Assembly (NCBI RefSeq): GCF_002056295.1
Contig: NZ_CP020100.1
Coordinates: 1,759,501-1,823,500, forward strand
Source: Halopseudomonas phragmitis
Lineage (GTDB): Bacteria; Pseudomonadota; Gammaproteobacteria; Pseudomonadales; Pseudomonadaceae
Direction of reading: 5' to 3'
DNA: 64,000 nt
The notes under the pieces were generated by a model, which was not told where the DNA came from, did no database searches, and was given only the letters and a program-made list of their open reading frames with translations. Below, piece after piece: positions 1 to 10,925 of this stretch. A program made the position numbers and the translations under genes. Every line of letters starts with the position of its first letter. Position 1 is the stretch's first letter.

Positions 1-999
1 AACCCGATGCTTGAAGCGGTGCTGGCTGATGGCGCGGCAGACGAGGAGCTGGAACTGGATGCCGATGGTCAGCCACTGCCGCGTGAGCGCAAGGTGGTCG
101 AGCCGATCGGGACCAAGATCGCGGTGATTGGCCGGCCCAATGTCGGCAAGTCAACCCTGGTCAATCGCATGCTCGGTGAGGATCGGGTGGTGGTGTTCGA
201 TCAGGCCGGAACCACCCGCGACAGCATTTATATCCCCTATCACCGCCACGACAAGCCCTACACCCTGATCGATACCGCAGGGGTGCGCAAGCGTGGCAAG
301 ATTTTCGAGGCGATCGAGAAGTTCTCGGTGGTCAAGACACTGCAGGCGATTCAGGACGCCAACGTGGTGATCTTCGTGGTCGATGCCCGTGAAGGGATCG
401 TCGAGCATGACCTCAATCTGCTGGGCTTTGTGCTGGATGCCGGGCGGGCGCTGGTGATTGCGGTCAACAAGTGGGACGGCTTGGCCGAGGAGCAGAAGGA
501 TTACGTCAAGACTGAGCTGCAGCGGCGGCTGATCTTCGCCCAGTTTGCCGACATTCACTTCATTTCCGCCCTGCACGGCAGTGGTGTGGGGCTGCTCTAC
601 AAATCGGTCGACCAGGCCTTTGCCAGTGCCATGACCAAGGTTCCGACCCGGCGCATGACCGAGATTCTCGAAGATGCCGTCACCGAGCACCAGCCGCCGA
701 TGGTCAACGGGCGGCGGATCAAGCTGCGTTACGCTCACCTGGGCGGTTCCAACCCGCCGATTATCGTAATCCACGGTAACCAGGTAGACAGCGTGCCGCG
801 CTCCTATACCCGTTATCTGGAGAACACCTACCGCAAGGTGTTGAAGATGGTCGGCACGCCGCTACGGGTCGAGTACAAGAGCAGCGACAACCCCTACGCC
901 GAGCGCAAGAACACCCTGACCGAGCGTCAGGTCAACAAGAAGCGCCGGTTGATGAGTCACCACAAGAAGGCCAAGAAAAAGAGCAAGGACAAGCGCTGA
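1..999 (+). CDS. der: Ribosome-assembly GTPase Der (EngA), 3' part
   Basis: Der is an essential tandem GTPase that acts in maturation of the 50S ribosomal subunit. The reading frame is open from the first base of the window, so the first GTPase domain lies upstream and only the acidic linker, second GTPase domain and C-terminal KH-like domain are present (332 residues). The second G domain shows the P-loop GRPNVGKST (about 130-156), a TTRDS switch I, DTAG, NKWD and an SAL motif. The tail is strongly basic ([11 protein letters not shown]), as is usual for Der. It converges on leuA with a 49-bp gap. The only oddity is truncation by the window edge. Confidence 0.97.
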   Translation, partial: NPMLEAVLADGAADEELELDADGQPLPRERKVVEPIGTKIAVIGRPNVGKSTLVNRMLGEDRVVVFDQAGTTRDSIYIPYHRHDKPYTLIDTAGVRKRGKIFEAIEKFSVVKTLQAIQDANVVIFVVDAREGIVEHDLNLLGFVLDAGRALVIAVNKWDGLAEEQKDYVKTELQRRLIFAQFADIHFISALHGSGVGLLYKSVDQAFASAMTKVPTRRMTEILEDAVTEHQPPMVNGRRIKLRYAHLGGSNPPIIVIHGNQVDSVPRSYTRYLENTYRKVLKMVGTPLRVEYKSSDNPYAERKNTLTERQVNKKRRLMSHHKKAKKKSKDKR

Positions 1000-1034
1000 C
1001 CGAACGCAGGCCGCACCTGGCTTATCAGCCGGAG

Positions 1035-1056
1035 CGGCCTATTGGTTTCTAGGCCG
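1035..1056. terminator. Small hairpin between convergent der and leuA
   Basis: A perfect 7-bp inverted repeat (CGGCCTA / TAGGCCG) with an 8-nt loop lies across the end of leuA, between two convergent genes. There is no clear T-tract on either side, so a termination role is inferred from position only. Confidence 0.3.
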
Positions 1057-2719
1057 CCTGTTCATCGGCGCTGCGCAGGGCCCGATTGAGGGCGCTGAGC
1101 AGGGCGCGGAAGCTGGCCGTGGTCAGATTCTCGTCGATACCGATCCCGTGCAGCGGACGCTGACCGTCCAGACGCAACTCGATATAAGCCGCCGCCTTGG
1201 CGTTGGTACCCGAGCCAATCGCGTGCTCATGATAGTCCATCACCTCAACCTGGACCGGCAGGGCGGCCACCAGCGCCTCCAGCGGACCCTTGCCGATGCC
1301 GCGCCAATGCAGGGTTTCACCATGACTGAGTACTTCGATATCTACCGCCGAAGTGCCGTTCTCTTCCTGCAGACGGTGACGAATCAGTGCATAGGGCGTG
1401 GTCGCCTGCAGATATTCACGGTCGAGCAGTTCATGAATCTGTAAGGCGGTCATCTCCAGGCCCAGACGGTCGGTCTCACCCTGGACCACTTGGCTGAATT
1501 CGATCTGCAGACGACGTGGCAGACTGATCCCGTATTCCTGCTCAAGCAGGTAAGTAATGCCGCCCTTGCCGGACTGGCTGTTGACCCGGATCACCGCCTC
1601 GTAGCTGCGGCCAATATCGGCCGGATCGATAGGCAGGTAGGGGACTTCCCAGATGCCGTTCGGATCCTGCTGGACGAAACCCTTGCGGATCGCATCCTGG
1701 TGCGACCCGGAAAAGGCAGTGTGAACCAGATCGCCGACATAGGGATGACGTGGGTGCACTGGCAACTGGTTGCACTCTTCAACCACCTTGCGCACCGCGT
1801 CGATGTCGGAGAAGTCCAACCCCGGGTGCAGGCCCTGGGTGTACATGTTCAGCGCCAGGGTTACCAGGTCGACATTACCGGTGCGCTCGCCATTGCCGAA
1901 CAGGCAGCCTTCGACCCGGTCGGCACCGGCCAGCAGGCCCAGTTCGGTGGCGGCTACACCGGTGCCACGGTCGTTGTGGGTGTGCAGGCTGATCAACACG
2001 CTGTCGCGGCGGCTGATATGGCGGCAGAACCACTCGATCTGGTCGGCGTAGATGTTCGGGGTGGCAACTTCCACGGTGGCCGGCAGGTTGAGGATCACCT
2101 TGTGCTCAGGCGTCGGTTGCCAGACACCCAGCACGGCGTCACAGACTTCAACGGCAAACTCCAGTTCGGTGGAGGTAAAAATCTCCGGCGAGTACTGGAA
2201 GATCCACTCGGTCTCGGGCTGCTGCGCCGCCAACTCGCGGATGCGCTTGGCAGCATTTACCGCAATGGCGACCACGCCAGCCTTGTCCTGATTGAAGACG
2301 ATGCGCCGGAAGCTCGGTGCGGTGGCGTTGTAGACATGCACAATTGCCCGTTTGGCACCGCGCAGTGACTCAAAGGTACGGGTAATCAGGTCGTCGCGGG
2401 CCTGGGTCAGAACCTGGATGGTTACATCGTCAGGAATATGACCATCTTCAATCAGGGTGCGGACGAAGTCGAAGTCGGTTTGAGAGGCTGACGGAAAGGC
2501 CACTTCGATCTGCTTGACTCCAACCTTGACCAACGTCTGAAAGAACCGCAGTTTCTTGGCCGGGTCCATCGGTTCGATCAGCGACTGGTTACCGTCGCGC
2601 AGATCCGAACTGCACCAGACAGGCACTTCGGTGATGGTCTTCGACGGCCAGGTACGGTCGGGGATGTCGACCGGCTGGAACGCACGGTATTTGCTGGACG
2701 GGTCTGTGAGCATGGTCAT
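1049..2719 (-). CDS. leuA: 2-isopropylmalate synthase
   Basis: LeuA condenses acetyl-CoA with 2-oxoisovalerate, the first committed step of leucine synthesis, in the cytoplasm. The 556-residue protein is the long form found in pseudomonads. It carries the HMGL-like TIM barrel with the DLRDGNQSL active-site motif near residue 41, the metal-binding [10 protein letters not shown] segment and GNGERTGN, followed by the C-terminal LeuA regulatory domain that usually binds leucine. The start is the ATG at 2719, preceded by an AGGAAG ribosome binding site. A terminator-like hairpin with a T-run sits 14 bases before the start codon, so the leader may be an attenuator. No leucine-rich leader peptide is evident. 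Confidence 0.97.
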   Translation of the reverse strand: MTMLTDPSSKYRAFQPVDIPDRTWPSKTITEVPVWCSSDLRDGNQSLIEPMDPAKKLRFFQTLVKVGVKQIEVAFPSASQTDFDFVRTLIEDGHIPDDVTIQVLTQARDDLITRTFESLRGAKRAIVHVYNATAPSFRRIVFNQDKAGVVAIAVNAAKRIRELAAQQPETEWIFQYSPEIFTSTELEFAVEVCDAVLGVWQPTPEHKVILNLPATVEVATPNIYADQIEWFCRHISRRDSVLISLHTHNDRGTGVAATELGLLAGADRVEGCLFGNGERTGNVDLVTLALNMYTQGLHPGLDFSDIDAVRKVVEECNQLPVHPRHPYVGDLVHTAFSGSHQDAIRKGFVQQDPNGIWEVPYLPIDPADIGRSYEAVIRVNSQSGKGGITYLLEQEYGISLPRRLQIEFSQVVQGETDRLGLEMTALQIHELLDREYLQATTPYALIRHRLQEENGTSAVDIEVLSHGETLHWRGIGKGPLEALVAALPVQVEVMDYHEHAIGSGTNAKAAAYIELRLDGQRPLHGIGIDENLTTASFRALLSALNRALRSADEQAA

Positions 2720-2732
2720 GGCCGGGCTTCCT

Positions 2733-2766
2733 GAAAAAAATAGAAACCTCGTTTTTCAGAGGTTCC
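2733..2766 (-). terminator. Terminator-like hairpin in the leuA leader (candidate attenuator)
   Basis: Read on the minus strand, GGAACCTC pairs with GAGGTTTC across an 8-nt loop and is followed by TATTTTTTT, a textbook intrinsic terminator. It ends about 14 nt before the leuA start codon, leaving no room for a promoter between it and the gene. Transcription into leuA therefore has to pass it. The outer arm matches the end of the dispersed repeat at 13351-13490. Confidence 0.6.
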
Positions 2767-2954
2767 ATAGCGCCTTGTGGGCGTGACTGAAACGGGTGTA
2801 TTTGAGGTTTTGTTGCAGTAGAAGGTAATTCTGCTGAAGTTTGATTTCAATAGTGTTTTAAAAAATGGTGATTTGTAGCGCTGTTATGGCTGTTGGTGGA
2901 TTTTATTGCTTTTGAGGCCGGGTTTGCGCATCAGGCTTGCGCGGCCCGGCAGGC
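2767..2954. other. leuA upstream region, AT-rich, with a hairpin after the M23 gene
   Basis: This spacer separates the end of the M23 peptidase gene from leuA, both on the minus strand. A stem-loop at 2917-2950 (GCCGGG/CCCGGC plus an inner GCGCA/TGCGC) lies just after the peptidase stop codon and may end that transcript, although it lacks a T-tract. Between it and the leuA hairpin the sequence is AT-rich and must hold the leuA promoter. A TTGAAA hexamer on the minus strand near 2850 is a weak -35 candidate without a good -10. A short minus-strand frame of 15 codons near 2930 has a single Leu codon and is not a convincing leader peptide. Confidence 0.4.
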
Positions 2955-3794
2955 TCAAGGCATGAAGGCGCCAATGAAAATCGCCGGATCGACCCGGGCG
3001 TTGTTCAGGCTTACATTCCAGTGCAGGTGTGGTCCAGTGGCGCGCCCGGTGGCGCCAACCTTGCCGATATGCCCGCCACGGGGCAGTTCGTCACCGACCT
3101 TGACGTCGATCGCCGACAGGTGACAGAACATGCTGATCAGCCCCTGGCCGTGATCGACGAACACCGTCTTGCCATTGAAAAAGTAATCGCCGACCAGAAT
3201 GACCGTGCCCGCTGCCGGGGCCTTGATCGGGGTGCCGGCCGGGACCGCAAAATCAAGCCCGGAATGCGGGTTGCGCTCCTCGCCATTGAAGAATCGGCGC
3301 ACGCCGAACGGGCTCGACAGACGCCCGTCTACCGGCCGATCGAACAGCAGGTTGCTGGGTTGGCGCGGGCTGAAGCTCTGGTAACCCTGAATTTGCTCGT
3401 CGAGTTCGCGCTGAATGCGCCGTTGGTGGGCCGGGTCAGGAGTAACGTGCTGCTGATTGCGCAGGGTGATGTGTTGGGCCGGGTAATGACGATCATTGAC
3501 CTGGAAGTTCAGATGCTGGCCGTCGCCCAGTTCAATCTGTTGCTGACCAGGTTGCACCGACAGCGGGATGCCGACGATGGCGATCCAGCGCTTGCCGTCC
3601 TCGCGAATCACCAGTACCGGGTGGTCCTGATAGCGCACGCGCGGCGCCTGGGGTTGTTCTGGCAGGGCTATTACCGCCACGCCGCCGGGAACCGGCTTGT
3701 TCAGCAGGCGGGTAATAAATCCGCCTTCGGCCAGGGCCGGCAGGCTCAGGGAGCACAGCAGAATCAGGGCAAACAGGTGGCGCATGGGCATCAA
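2955..3794 (-). CDS. Exported M23-family peptidoglycan endopeptidase
   Basis: This is a 279-residue secreted metallopeptidase with a signal peptide (MRHLFALILLCSLSLPALA). An N-terminal beta-rich M23-associated domain is followed by the LytM/M23 catalytic domain with HSGLDFAVPAGTP and HLHW, which supply the zinc-binding His and Asp residues. M23 enzymes cut peptide crosslinks in peptidoglycan, here in the periplasm. Three in-frame ATGs lie within the first four codons. The one at 3785 gives the most typical signal peptide, while the one at 3794 overlaps the xseA stop codon by 4 bases (ATGA), indicating translational coupling. The exact cleavage specificity cannot be read from sequence. Confidence 0.9.
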   Translation of the reverse strand: MMPMRHLFALILLCSLSLPALAEGGFITRLLNKPVPGGVAVIALPEQPQAPRVRYQDHPVLVIREDGKRWIAIVGIPLSVQPGQQQIELGDGQHLNFQVNDRHYPAQHITLRNQQHVTPDPAHQRRIQRELDEQIQGYQSFSPRQPSNLLFDRPVDGRLSSPFGVRRFFNGEERNPHSGLDFAVPAGTPIKAPAAGTVILVGDYFFNGKTVFVDHGQGLISMFCHLSAIDVKVGDELPRGGHIGKVGATGRATGPHLHWNVSLNNARVDPAIFIGAFMP

Positions 3795-5167
3795 TCCAGC
3801 AGAGATAAGGTGTGCGGGGTGGGGGCTTCGACTCTGAGATCGAGCTGGCCATCGTGCAGGCGGGCTTTCAGGTGCTGGCCAGCCCGGGTCTGTGCGGCGC
3901 TGCGAATGGCTTGGCCCTGATCGTCGAGCAAAATGCTGTAGCCACGCCCCAAGGTTGCCAGCGGGCTGACCAGATGCAGGGTCTGGGCCAGGCTGCTGAA
4001 GCGTTGGCGGCGCTGTTGCAGACTCTGCTGCATGGCACGTGGCAGGCGTTGGCGCAGGTGTTCCAACTGCTGGCTCAGCAGCCCCAGCTGGCGGCCGGGG
4101 TGTTGCAACTGCAAGCGCGCGCCCAAGCGTTCCAGGCGCTGCTGCTGGTGGGCCAGAAATTGCTTGTGGGCGCGCCGCAGGCGCAGTTCCAGGTCATCCA
4201 GGCGCTGGGCCTGTTGTGCCAGACGCTCGCCGGGGTGGCGCAGGCGCCGGCGCAGGCTATCAAGTCGCAAGTGGTCGCGGGCCAGACGTTCGTGCAGGCG
4301 CTGCTGCAACTGGCGTTGATACAGCTGAAACTGGCGCAACATGGCCTGACCGTCGGGGCTCAGCAATTCGGCGGCGGCTGATGGGGTAGGCGCGCGCGCA
4401 TCGGCGACAAAATCGCTGATGGAAAAATCGGTCTCGTGACCGACGGCGCTGACCGTTGGCGTCTGGCAGGCGGCCAGTGCCCGGGCGACGATTTCCTCAT
4501 TGAACGGCCACAGGTCTTCCAGCGAGCCGCCGCCGCGGGCCACGATCAACGCATCGAAGCCGGCACGCTCGGCACGCTCGATGGCGCGGACGATCTGCGG
4601 CGCGGCTTCACGGCCCTGAACGGCGGTGGGAACGATCACCAACTCGATATAGGGTGCCCGACGGCCGAATACGCTGATGATGTCGCGAATCGCCGCGCCG
4701 CTGGGGGAGGTGATCACTCCGATCCGACGCGGGTGGCTGGGGAGCGGGCGCTTGCGTTCCGCGGCGAATAACCCCTCAGCCTGAAGCTGGGCCTTGAGCG
4801 CCTCGAAGGCCTGGCGCAGGGCGCCGTCGCCGGCTGGTTCCAGGCTATCGAGAATCAACTGATAGTCACCGCGGCCCTCATACAGGCTCACCCGGCCGCG
4901 GGCACGGACCTGCAGACCGTCGCGCAGATCCATGCGTACGCGCTGGGCATGCTGGCGGAACAGTGCGCAGCGGACCTGGGCCTTGGCATCCTTGAGGGTG
5001 AAATACAGGTGACCCGACGACGGGCGGGCCAGATTCGACAGCTCGCCCTCAACCCAGATCTGCGGGAATACCTCTTCCAGCAGGCTGCGGGCCCTGGCGT
5101 TGAGTTGGCTGATGGTAAGTACTTCGCGCTCGCGACTGAGGCGCTGAAAAAGCTGGTCATCATTCAT
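3791..5167 (-). CDS. xseA: Exodeoxyribonuclease VII large subunit
   Basis: XseA is the catalytic subunit of exonuclease VII, which degrades single-stranded DNA from both ends together with the small subunit XseB. The 458-residue protein has an N-terminal OB fold (WVEGELSNLARPSSGHLYFTLKD), the catalytic domain with VARGGGSLEDLW and the GHETDFSISDFVAD motif, and a long Gln/Arg-rich coiled coil before the C-terminus, which in the family binds XseB copies. It is divergent from guaB across a 149-bp promoter region and forms a two-gene unit with the overlapping M23 gene. xseB is not in the window. Confidence 0.97.
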   Translation of the reverse strand: MNDDQLFQRLSREREVLTISQLNARARSLLEEVFPQIWVEGELSNLARPSSGHLYFTLKDAKAQVRCALFRQHAQRVRMDLRDGLQVRARGRVSLYEGRGDYQLILDSLEPAGDGALRQAFEALKAQLQAEGLFAAERKRPLPSHPRRIGVITSPSGAAIRDIISVFGRRAPYIELVIVPTAVQGREAAPQIVRAIERAERAGFDALIVARGGGSLEDLWPFNEEIVARALAACQTPTVSAVGHETDFSISDFVADARAPTPSAAAELLSPDGQAMLRQFQLYQRQLQQRLHERLARDHLRLDSLRRRLRHPGERLAQQAQRLDDLELRLRRAHKQFLAHQQQRLERLGARLQLQHPGRQLGLLSQQLEHLRQRLPRAMQQSLQQRRQRFSSLAQTLHLVSPLATLGRGYSILLDDQGQAIRSAAQTRAGQHLKARLHDGQLDLRVEAPTPHTLSLLD

Positions 5168-5238
5168 GCCGCTATCTTAGGGGTTGTTGCCCTGCGCTCA
5201 CAACCGCCGCAAGGGGGCAAAAATCTCTGTGATCATGA

Positions 5239-6789
<1,551 letters not shown>

Positions 6790-6798
6790 GGTTCTTTT

Positions 6799-6877
6799 GC
6801 TGAAAGCTTGAGGCTGAAGGCTGGAAGACAAGCTCCTGCGTGCACGGAGACGGGTCTTCCAGCCTTCAGCTTTCAGC
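6799..6877. repeat. Long inverted repeat between guaB and guaA
   Basis: GCTGAAAGCT...GAAGGCTGGAAGAC on the left is repeated in inverted orientation on the right (GTCTTCCAGCCTTC...AGCTTTCAGC), except that the left arm carries about 7 extra bases. The arms enclose a 24-nt loop. Transcribed, this is a stable hairpin of the REP type found between pseudomonad genes. It may stabilise guaB mRNA or reduce read-through into guaA. Confidence 0.75.
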
Positions 6878-6909
6878 GCAGCCATATGTCATTTTCCAGA
6901 GGAAAGCTC

Positions 6910-8490
6910 ATGTCTCAGCACGACATCCACGCCCACCGTATCCTGATTCTGGACTTCGGTTCGCAGTACACCCAACTGATTGCCCGCCGGGTGCGGGAAA
7001 TCGGCGTCTATTGCGAAATCCATCCCTGGGACATGGACGCAGCGGCGATTCGTGAGTTCGCCCCGCGTGGCATCATTCTCGCTGGTGGCCCCGAGTCGGT
7101 GACCCTGGACGACACCCCGCGTGCGCCGCAGGTAGTATTCGAGCTGGGTCTGCCGGTGCTGGGCATCTGCTACGGCATGCAGACCATGGCCGAGCAGTTG
7201 GGTGGCAAGGTTGAGGGCTCCGAGGAGCGCGAGTTCGGCTATGCGCGGGTCGATATTGTCGGCAAGAGCCCGTTCCTGTCGGGTATCGAAGATCATATCG
7301 ATGATGATGGCGTACTGTCGCTGGACGTGTGGATGAGCCACGGCGACAAGGTGGCCAACCTGCCCGAAGGCTTCCACATCCTGGCCAGTACTCCGAGCTG
7401 CCCGATTGCCGCGATGGGCGACGAAAGCCGGAACTTCTACGGCGTGCAGTTCCACCCCGAGGTGACCCACACCAAGCAGGGGCTGCGGATTCTGTCGCGT
7501 TTCATCCTTGACCTGTGTGGCTGTGAAGCGCTGTGGACACCGTCGAATATCGTTGAGGATGCCATCGCCCAGGTGCGTGCCCAGGTTGGCGACGCCAAGG
7601 TGCTGCTTGGCCTGTCCGGTGGAGTCGACTCCTCTGTGGTGGCGGCCCTGCTGCACCGGGCCATAGGCGATCAACTGACCTGCGTATTCGTTGACAACGG
7701 TCTTCTGCGTCTGCATGAAGGCGAACAGGTCATGGCCATGTTTGCCGAGAACATGGGCGTCAAGGTGATCCGCGCCAACGCTGAAGACAAGTTCTTGTCA
7801 CGCCTGCTCGGAGTCACCGACCCGGAAGACAAACGCAAGATCATTGGCCGCACTTTCATCGAGGTGTTCGATGAGGAAGCCACCAAGCTGCAGGGCATCA
7901 AGTATCTGGCTCAAGGCACTATCTACCCCGACGTCATCGAATCGGCCGGGGCCAAGACCGGCAAGGCCCATGTGATCAAGTCGCACCACAATGTCGGCGG
8001 CCTGCCCGAAGATATGCAGTTCGAACTGGTCGAGCCGCTGCGTGAACTGTTCAAGGACGAAGTGCGCAAGATCGGCCTGGAACTGGGTCTGCCCTACGAT
8101 ATGGTCTATCGCCACCCGTTCCCGGGCCCGGGCCTGGGCGTGCGGATCCTGGCCGAAGTGCGCAAGGAATACGCCGATATTCTGCGCCGCGCCGACTATA
8201 TCTTCATCGAAGAGCTGCGCAAGGCCGATCTGTACCACAAGACCAGCCAGGCCTTCGCCGTGTTCCTGCCGGTCAAATCGGTTGGTGTGGTCGGTGACGG
8301 CCGCCGCTACGAATGGGTCATCGCCCTGCGCGCGGTGGAGACCATCGACTTCATGACCGCCCGCTGGGCGCACCTGCCCTACGAGTTTCTGGAAACCGTA
8401 TCGAACCGGATCATCAATGAAATTGCCGGGGTCTCGCGGGTAACCTACGACATCTCCAGCAAGCCGCCGGCAACGATTGAGTGGGAATGA
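6910..8490 (+). CDS. guaA: GMP synthase (glutamine-hydrolysing)
   Basis: GuaA converts XMP to GMP using ATP and ammonia from glutamine. The 526-residue protein begins with a class I glutamine amidotransferase domain (nucleophile C87 in GICYGMQ; His and Glu in FHPEVTHT), followed by the ATP pyrophosphatase domain with the P-loop LSGGVDSS and the C-terminal dimerisation domain ending in PPATIEWE. The ATG at 6910, with AGGAAAG upstream, was chosen because homologous N-termini start at [16 protein letters not shown]; an open extension back to 6808 runs into the inverted repeat and is not credible. Confidence 0.98.
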   Translation: MSQHDIHAHRILILDFGSQYTQLIARRVREIGVYCEIHPWDMDAAAIREFAPRGIILAGGPESVTLDDTPRAPQVVFELGLPVLGICYGMQTMAEQLGGKVEGSEEREFGYARVDIVGKSPFLSGIEDHIDDDGVLSLDVWMSHGDKVANLPEGFHILASTPSCPIAAMGDESRNFYGVQFHPEVTHTKQGLRILSRFILDLCGCEALWTPSNIVEDAIAQVRAQVGDAKVLLGLSGGVDSSVVAALLHRAIGDQLTCVFVDNGLLRLHEGEQVMAMFAENMGVKVIRANAEDKFLSRLLGVTDPEDKRKIIGRTFIEVFDEEATKLQGIKYLAQGTIYPDVIESAGAKTGKAHVIKSHHNVGGLPEDMQFELVEPLRELFKDEVRKIGLELGLPYDMVYRHPFPGPGLGVRILAEVRKEYADILRRADYIFIEELRKADLYHKTSQAFAVFLPVKSVGVVGDGRRYEWVIALRAVETIDFMTARWAHLPYEFLETVSNRIINEIAGVSRVTYDISSKPPATIEWE

Positions 8491-8505
8491 TCCTGCTGCT
8501 GGTTT

Positions 8506-8535
8506 GACAAGGCCCGCCAATTGGCGGGCCTTGTC
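8506..8535. terminator. Bidirectional terminator, 30-bp perfect palindrome
   Basis: GACAAGGCCCGCCAA is followed immediately by its exact reverse complement, giving a 30-bp perfect palindrome between convergent guaA and the MCE-operon lipoprotein gene. Short T/A stretches flank it (GGTTT on the left, CGTTT on the right). Position and shape fit a shared terminator. Confidence 0.75.
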
Positions 8536-8545
8536 GTTTGGTGGT

Positions 8546-9178
8546 TCAGGGCCGGTGCTGTTGGTAGTCCTGCAGTTGCGGTAGAGCCCAGTCGAGCAGT
8601 TGGCTGGAGAGCTGGTCCAGGGCCAGGCCATAGGCCTTGACCGCGCCGGCTGGTTGGTGGTCATCAAGGGGCTGTTCGACCAGGAAGGTGCGGCTGGCGA
8701 TGACGTGGCGGTTGCCGGGTTCGATCAGGCGGGCTACCAGTTCGACCGTGGCTTGTGGGCCTTGCTCGCCGTAAATGACTTGGAAGCGCTGCAGATCACT
8801 ACCCAAGTGAAGGTCGGCGTGCAGGCCGTGCTCGTCACTGGTGACACTTTCCAGGCCGCTGCGCAGGCTGAAGCTGCGGACCAGGTGTTCGCGCACCAGT
8901 GCTGGCGCCGGGTCGCTCCAGCGTGCTCCCTTGTAGGTGCTGAGTTGGTCGCCCTGGGGGTTGACCAGCATCCTTGGGCCGCTTTGTGCAAAGCCGGCCT
9001 GTGGAGTGTTGATCCGCAACGACAGGCTCAGTGGCTGAACCTGGGGATTGCTGCCCAATGTCGAGGCGGGCAACTGATAGACCCGTACTGGCTCGCTTTC
9101 CGGAATCAGGGTGCAGGCGCTGAGCCAGAGCAGGCCGCTGGCTGCCAGTAGAGGGCGCAGAGTGGTTGCACGGATCAC
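8546..9178 (-). CDS. ABC-type transport auxiliary lipoprotein (PqiC/DUF330-like)
   Basis: This 210-residue lipoprotein ends the MCE transport operon. The signal peptide ends in a lipobox (LLWLSAC, Cys at about residue 22), so the protein is predicted to be anchored in the outer membrane. The body matches the ABC_trans_aux/PqiC family, with an early VYQLPAST segment and a C-terminal stretch predicted to pack against the membrane. Such proteins partner MCE proteins in moving lipids between membranes. It overlaps the MCE gene by 4 bases, so it is translated as part of the same unit. Confidence 0.85.
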   Translation of the reverse strand: MIRATTLRPLLAASGLLWLSACTLIPESEPVRVYQLPASTLGSNPQVQPLSLSLRINTPQAGFAQSGPRMLVNPQGDQLSTYKGARWSDPAPALVREHLVRSFSLRSGLESVTSDEHGLHADLHLGSDLQRFQVIYGEQGPQATVELVARLIEPGNRHVIASRTFLVEQPLDDHQPAGAVKAYGLALDQLSSQLLDWALPQLQDYQQHRP

Positions 9179-10113
9179 GGTTCAAACTCCTCCATGGTGT
9201 CGCGGCCCAGCAGGAAGCGGGTTGGGTTGTCTTCCAGACGGCGGCTGATGTTGCGTAGTGAATTCAGGCTGCTGCGCAGTTCATTCACGGCCGGCTCCAG
9301 CTGCCCAAGTCCTTGCATGCCGGAGGCGAAGGCCTCGCTGTTGTTGCTCAGTAGCTCTTCCAGCAGACCACTGGTGCGGGCGATTGAGGCCAGTGCCTGT
9401 TCGGCGTTGTCGAGTGTGCGGGTGCCCTGCTCGTTGAGCAGGGTATCGGCGTCACGCATCAGGTTGCTAGTGTAGTTCAGAGTTTCGCTGGCCTGGCGGC
9501 TGATCTTGGTCAGTTCGCTGACCAGTATCTGCAGGTTGTCGCCCTGACCGGCAATGGCCTGGGTGGCCTGATCGATTGAAGACAGGGTGCGGCTGATGCT
9601 GGCAGCGTTTTCTTCGGACAGAATGGTACGGGCGTTGGCGACCAACTGGTTGATGTTGGTCACCAGATCTTCTCCGTTGGCCAACAGCGTGGAAATCGGC
9701 GAGGGGGTGGCGATAATCACCGGGTCCTGACCGTTCTTGCCGCGCAGCAGTGGGCTTTCGGGATTGCCATGGCTGAGTTCTATGACCGAGGTGCCGGTGA
9801 TGCCGGTAAATGACAGCCGGGCGCGAGTGTCTTCCTTGATAGGGACTTCGCTACCAACTCTAATCCGTGCCAGAACCCTGCGGGGGTCGTTGGGGTCGAG
9901 GCTCAATTCACTGATGTCACCGATTCGGATGCCACTGTATTGCACCGAGCTGCCACGCGACAGGCCGGTCACCGCTTCGTTGAAGACGACCAGATAGTAG
10001 TTGTACTCCCGGCTGGTGCTGGAGTGGCTAAGCCAGATGGCGAAGAAGATCCCGGCCGCGCCGGCCAGCAGAGTGAACAAACCGATCAGAACGTGATGGG
10101 CACGGGTTTCCAT
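9175..10113 (-). CDS. MCE-domain (MlaD-like) substrate-binding protein
   Basis: A 312-residue periplasmic protein anchored by one N-terminal transmembrane helix (about residues 8-28, VLIGLFTLLAGAAGIFFAIWL), followed by a single MCE domain (about 38-120, with SSVQYSGIRIGDI) and a long helical C-terminal region. MCE proteins form hexameric rings that channel hydrophobic substrates such as phospholipids. The start is the ATG at 10113, inside the stop of the ATPase gene (TAATG); an open extension upstream would overlap the ATPase gene and has no family support. The cargo of this paralogous system is not known to me. Confidence 0.88.
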   Translation of the reverse strand: METRAHHVLIGLFTLLAGAAGIFFAIWLSHSSTSREYNYYLVVFNEAVTGLSRGSSVQYSGIRIGDISELSLDPNDPRRVLARIRVGSEVPIKEDTRARLSFTGITGTSVIELSHGNPESPLLRGKNGQDPVIIATPSPISTLLANGEDLVTNINQLVANARTILSEENAASISRTLSSIDQATQAIAGQGDNLQILVSELTKISRQASETLNYTSNLMRDADTLLNEQGTRTLDNAEQALASIARTSGLLEELLSNNSEAFASGMQGLGQLEPAVNELRSSLNSLRNISRRLEDNPTRFLLGRDTMEEFEP

Positions 10114-10925
10114 TAGCTTTGCAACTCCCCAGGGGCGCTGGAATGGGCACTGAATGCGGCAGCTCGACCGCGCGGGCCATGAAAGTAATCCTGAATCCAG
10201 GCGTTGTCGGTGGCGGCGACTCGCTCCAGAGTGTCGGCGACCAGCACCTTGCGGTTGGACAGGACGGCAATTCGGTCGCAAATGGCGTACAGGGTGTCGA
10301 GGTCATGGGTGACCAGAAACACGCTCAGCCCCAAGGCATCGCGCAGGGTCTTGATCAACTGGTCGAAGGCGGCGGCGCCGATCGGGTCGAGTCCGGCGGT
10401 CGGCTCGTCCAGAAACAGGATGTCCGGGTCCAGCGCCAGGGCTCGCGCCAGGGCGGCGCGTTTGACCATGCCGCCGGACAGCTCGGACGGATACTTGTCA
10501 CCGGCACCGGGCGGGAGTCCGGCCAGTGCCAGTTTGATCGAGGCCAGGTGCTCGGCATCATCGCGGCTGAGGCCGGCATGTTCGATCAGTGGTAGGGCGA
10601 CATTTTCGGTTACGGTCAGTGAAGAAAACAGTGCGCCTTGCTGAAACAGCACGCCAAAGCGTCGTTCATATTGCGAGCGCTGGGTTTCGGGCAGCGTTTG
10701 CAGGTCCTGACCGAATACTTTGACGCTGCCGGCGTTGGGCCGGCGCAGGCCGACGATGGAGCGCAGCAGTACCGACTTGCCGGTGCCTGAGCCGCCGACC
10801 ACGCCGAGAATTTCCCCCGCCTTGATATCCAGGTCGAGGTTCTCGTGAATGGTTTGGGTGCCGAAACGGTTGACCAGGCCGCGGACTTCGACCAGAGGAG
10901 TCGCCTTGGTGGTATCCATGCTCAC
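10113..10925 (-). CDS. MCE transporter ATP-binding protein (MlaF-like)
   Basis: A 270-residue ABC ATPase that powers the MCE lipid transporter. It shows Walker A GGSGTGKS, a Q-loop, the signature LSGGMVKRAALARALA, Walker B ILFLDEPTAGLDP and the H-loop VTHD. Sequence and context (permease upstream, MCE gene downstream) place it in the MlaF/MKL family rather than with solute importers. It overlaps the permease gene by 4 bases and the MCE gene by 1. Confidence 0.92.
   Translation of the reverse strand: MSMDTTKATPLVEVRGLVNRFGTQTIHENLDLDIKAGEILGVVGGSGTGKSVLLRSIVGLRRPNAGSVKVFGQDLQTLPETQRSQYERRFGVLFQQGALFSSLTVTENVALPLIEHAGLSRDDAEHLASIKLALAGLPPGAGDKYPSELSGGMVKRAALARALALDPDILFLDEPTAGLDPIGAAAFDQLIKTLRDALGLSVFLVTHDLDTLYAICDRIAVLSNRKVLVADTLERVAATDNAWIQDYFHGPRGRAAAFSAHSSAPGELQS

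Noticed and set aside
2721-2930. A leader peptide controlling leuA attenuation
   Set aside because: The small frames in the leader have no cluster of leucine codons and no good ribosome binding site. The terminator-like hairpin stands, but ribosome-mediated attenuation cannot be claimed.
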